Assembly (NCBI GenBank): GCA_963573385.1
Contig: CAUYLG010048333.1
Span: forward strand, 1-64,000
Reading direction: 5' to 3'
Length of the DNA: 64,000 bases
Source: Cacajao melanocephalus
Lineage: Eukaryota > Chordata > Mammalia > Primates > Pitheciidae
Of this stretch, positions 60,151 to 64,000 are shown piece after piece (position 1 is the first letter of the stretch; the number at the start of each line of letters is the position of its first letter). The notes beneath the pieces are model-generated. The model was not told where the DNA came from. It saw only the letters and a list, made by a program, of their open reading frames with translations, and ran no database searches. Position numbers and translations under genes: made by a program.

Positions 60151-63100
60151 TTTTGACTCTCAAGATACTAGTTTAAGAAATTTTCAATGGTATGCTTCAT
60201 TAGACCATATCCCATTAAATTCTTGCAGCTGCAATGAATGATAATTGAGTTGGAAACCTTCTCAATATCTTTCAAACCACTGTTATATCACATTTTCCTG
60301 AAGCTCTTACAGTGTATCATGGCAACACAATTTCTTCTCTTTTTCCTGCACTGCTCAGACCTCAAAGTCCAAAGGGCAAGCAGAAAGAAAAATGAAGTCA
60401 CATAATACAGAAAGCATCCACTAGAATCGCTGGTGACTTCTTTCATCTTACCCATCTTCAGAGATAAGCCTCCTTCTAAAAAAATCTATCTCTAGGTTTG
60501 GTTCTGGAATCCCCAGCCCTACTTTCACTTTTCATAGTTTCCTCCCCACAAATAACCAAATGTAACTAATTATTTTGTTAAACCAATATGTGGGTACCAT
60601 GAATTCCTTCTCAAGTTATTCTGAGATCAAGAAAGTTAAAATACCTTTCAGGTACTTGTCCTAGCATCTCATGATGCTATAGAGAAGCAGGACTAATGTG
60701 ATGATGTCCTTCTGCCTCATACAACGCCCTCTATCCGTGGGCAAATTAAGATTTCAAGAGGGTCACTTCACAACAAAATCAAGAGTTCAAAGATCAGGCT
60801 ACAAACTGATGGCACTATTGCAGGAAATAAGCTGGATTCTGTTAGGTAAATGATATCCTCTCCAGGTTTAAATAAAATGTTTATAGAGGTGTACCAATTC
60901 TTTCATGTCAAGAAATTCTTTTGATTCACAGATATAATACAATTCTAAAGAGTACAGTAGTGACCTAACATGAAAGCCTCTCCAAAAATGCTTGACTTGT
61001 ACACAGATTCATTGCTATATTAGGTTTGGGGCCATTATGTCTTCCAAGAGACAAGTAAAATAGAGAAATAGACCAGAAATGGAAAAAAATCTACTGGCTA
61101 TTAAAAATTATTTATTTTATCATCCTACTTTAAGGCATAGTTACTAACCAAAGCTAACTTTTAAGTTCCCAGTGCCTTGGGAACCCAGAGGAGGGGCCCA
61201 GAAGCATGAAGGGATAATGAAGACTAATGAACAAAGCTCTCTGGCAATGCATTTGGAAGGGGATTTCTGACAATTCAAAAATTTTCACCACTGCTATATG
61301 TTTGGTTTCTTTTACTGGTAGGGTCAGAAACATTATTGGATATTGGGTAAAGTACTCAGTTTACTTACTTTGTTCACCCAGATTTCATTGAGTAATGTGT
61401 TTTCCAAGCCACATTTAACACAATGCTCATTGTTGAACCTGAAGTCTCCATCTTAAAAGCTCTGGTAATTAGCTCAACTTAGAAAAAAATAGCAATTAGA
61501 ATTCTCAAACAATTTCTACTGTAAACAGAAAAGAGTGAAATAATTCAATTTGACTTATCCTATTATTTTTTATACTATGAGTTAAAAATATATGTTTTAT
61601 TTAAGAATTGCAGAAGCAGCTTCTCCAACTTATTTTCTAAGAGTTGTCAAAATCAGATGTTACCATTTCCTTTTTCCTAGTAAACAAATTTCTCTAAAAT
61701 ACAGTCAGGCAGACATTTTCCTTCTCTCTCTCAATGTTATTTTGTCTAATTCTTACTGCCATTAAGACAACACTGCCTCAAGCTTTATGTCCATTTTGAA
61801 AGACTATCTTATTTCTTAAAAGCTACTTCTTTTAAACTGTGAAAGACTAAAAAGCAGCATTGAAAAATACCTCTTAGAGTTACTCTTATAGTCACTTTAT
61901 TAGACTATTTCACCCATGGCAGCAAAGAAAAATGAGAAATTTCATTTTAAACCTAGGTTCTAGAAATGATGGTTCGGTAATTCATTAAAATATCCATTAA
62001 AAGCCGAATACATACTCTTAACAGTAACATCTGCCCCCCTCAGCAAAATGGACAATAAAATTATCTTGTAATAAAAATGTTTGCCCTATAAACTACATGA
62101 TACAAATTTGCTTAAACCAAACTGAATCCATTCTCTATACTAAAGATGACAAAAATTATCCCACTAGCTGAATTTCATTGCCAAGCTGTCAACTTGAATT
62201 TCTTCTGTTTAAAAATAGCTGTTCATTACATTCAGTAATGGGCTGTCAAAGCACTACAGCACTGAACCTGTATCATACACAGAAGCAATTGGGCAATGTG
62301 CATTATTATGTTTAGATTACTTGCATTCTTTACAAGACCCCTGGGCTAATTTTAAATGAGATGGTTCACTTGAACTAAATCAAAACCTATTTTATTTTAC
62401 CTTAGAGCTAATAGATATTTTCCATTTATGACTCACTAGCACAAATATTAATGGCAGGTAAAACAAAAAACTCATTGAATATATATGTGAATATAAGTAA
62501 ACATGCACATATATGTTTATGGATTGCATGTAGTTTTGCTCCCTATAGCCACATCTATTTTTAATAATAGAGTATTGAATTACAACACCAGGCACACCAA
62601 ATTAGACAATATTGCCAATATGTGAGCAAGCCTTGTCGTCTCCATGAATACATGATAAGTTGTTAACTGGAAGCATCACTCCTGCAGCATATCGCCTTTG
62701 ATATTTTAGCATAGTAAATCAATTAGACATCTTTTAAACTAGCTAACGTATAATAACTCACTATATAATTTAGCATGGGATATTGTGAAAACTATAAAAA
62801 GACACATAAAACCTGCAGCTGAACCATTCTTCCCCTGCATGATATCATAACCCCAAAGGCATCCAATAATGGCTGCAGGATATCAAAGAGATGGTAACTA
62901 AACTGATCACAGATGACTTGTAAATATATCTAATGAATGCAAGAACCAGGTTAATGATTTGTAAAATTTTTTTCACTAGTCTTTATTTTCATTAATAAAG
63001 AGAGGCTACTTGCAGAATCATGTAAAAAGAGATTATAATACACAGGTTAAAGACAAATTTTTATTAAAAAATTATCCCTAGATTCCTAACTTTGGAATAT

Positions 63101-64000
63101 CAAGGTAAAATGACTTATAAACTCCTATTTCAGCAAGATTAAACTCTGTAAGCCAAGTCCGCCATGAAAGATTGCAGGGAAGAAACAATAGCAATATTTT
63201 TGCGTGTTTAATATCTATTTTTTAAAAAAGTAGGTGGGTGGGTGGGGAGCACAATTTACACATTATTTCCATGATTCACCAATGCATCAGATACACATGT
63301 GGCAAACAGTTGAATGAAAACAATAAGAAAAGTACCCCTAAAATGCAACGGTTGTATTTAAAGAAAAAATGCTCTCTCAAGTATGAGATAATTGGCACCA
63401 TGCCTAGTTAGAAGCTTAATAAGCATTATTTATTGATACTTTTCCCATTCCAAGGTATGCTGGAGAGAATATTTATTCTATGTTAAAGAATACACATTCA
63501 CATTTTATTCCTAAAACTCTTCAAACACTTCATTGCATCGTGGCTCCTTTAACAAAATGGAAAATTATTCTGGCTAAGAATCTACTTTTGATGTAATTAC
63601 CCTTATTCAGTTTAAATAATACCTAAATTAGCTTTTTAAACCACCAGCTAAAATATGAATGGTATATAGTATACATATTTAACAATTAAAAACCAGTTTT
63701 GTATTTTCTAACTCACCAAATATATGATATTATCAATATATGTTATATTGTATTTGCATTGTTATGCTTAGATAATTAAATTAAAATATCTAGTTTTTTT
63801 CAAAATTAAGTTTTCTTGGCTATTGGCTATGATGATCAAAATAGAAAGCTTTTTTCTTTAAAATGTTATTATGAAAATTTCAAATATACAGCAAATGTGA
63901 AAGAATTTTACAGAGAAGACCCATATACCTACACCCTAGATTCTATCCTTAACATTTTATCATGCTTGTTTTATCACATATCTATCCATGTAAAATAGAA
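60151..64000. other. Alu-free, repeat-poor AT-rich DNA
   Basis: About 3.85 kb with no gene, RNA or recognised transposon. Two patches, 62160-62380 and 62750-62960, are less AT-rich and look single-copy. A short G-rich run GGTGGGTGGGTGGGG lies near 63233. The small frames (62392-62595 minus, 63816-63998 plus) have no recognisable content. Confidence 0.5.

Noticed and set aside
61168..61187. Hairpin GTTCCCAGTGCCTTGGGAAC as a small RNA or terminator
   Set aside because: A 7-bp stem with a 6-nt loop is short and expected by chance in 64 kb, and nothing around it suggests an RNA gene.

Overview
This window is nuclear DNA from a primate, most probably human. It holds 29 Alu copies or fragments (15 on +, 14 on -) of old (J-like) to younger (Y/Sc-like) types. 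Alu is restricted to primates. The other repeats (L1, L2, MIR, MaLR LTRs, Tigger and hAT transposons, long CA and GT microsatellites) fit the same genome. I found no protein-coding gene, no tRNA or rRNA gene, no CRISPR array and no operon-like structure. The longer open frames are Alu, L1 or Tigger sequence read in some frame, or AT-rich chance frames, several of which lack an ATG. The window is best read as intergenic or deep intronic sequence; I cannot name the locus.

Layout. 1-9200: AT-rich DNA with seven Alus (the first cut by the window edge). A short L1 at 6843-7816 carries two nested Alus, and all three insertions keep target-site duplications (TSDs). An L1M 3' UTR relic is interrupted by a MaLR LTR. 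9880-10450: two adjacent hAT-like miniature elements and a MIR. 11900-14320: an Alu, a Tigger fragment, an L1M split by an MST-type solo LTR, and an MLT1-type LTR with an expanded pyrimidine tract. 14637 and 16154: a 42-bp single-copy-looking sequence occurs twice. 17366-22575: Alu-free. 22576-34568: Alu-rich, with an unidentified retroposed transcript (29604-29881) and an antisense L1M (31170-33655) that hosts a MER2 and two Alus.

34579-43130: 8.5 kb with no Alu and no recognised L1, containing two microsatellites, a MIR, a cluster of CTCF-like motifs and a 30-nt U6 snRNA fragment inserted with its own TSD. 45971-52608: what looks like one nearly full-length antisense L1 that lost about 1 kb of ORF2 and received six Alus, one with a nearly perfect 131-bp internal tandem duplication. 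53150-58160: further L1M, MIR and L2 relics with three + strand Alus. 58160-64000: Alu-free, AT-rich and mostly unassigned.

No gene network can be described. What the window records is retroposition and repair history. The observations most worth a second look are the tailless U6 retropseudogene, the intra-Alu duplication, the 42-bp non-tandem duplication and the unidentified retrocopy at 29.6 kb. Repeat names come from remembered consensus patterns. TSDs, inverted repeats and duplications were read directly from the bases.
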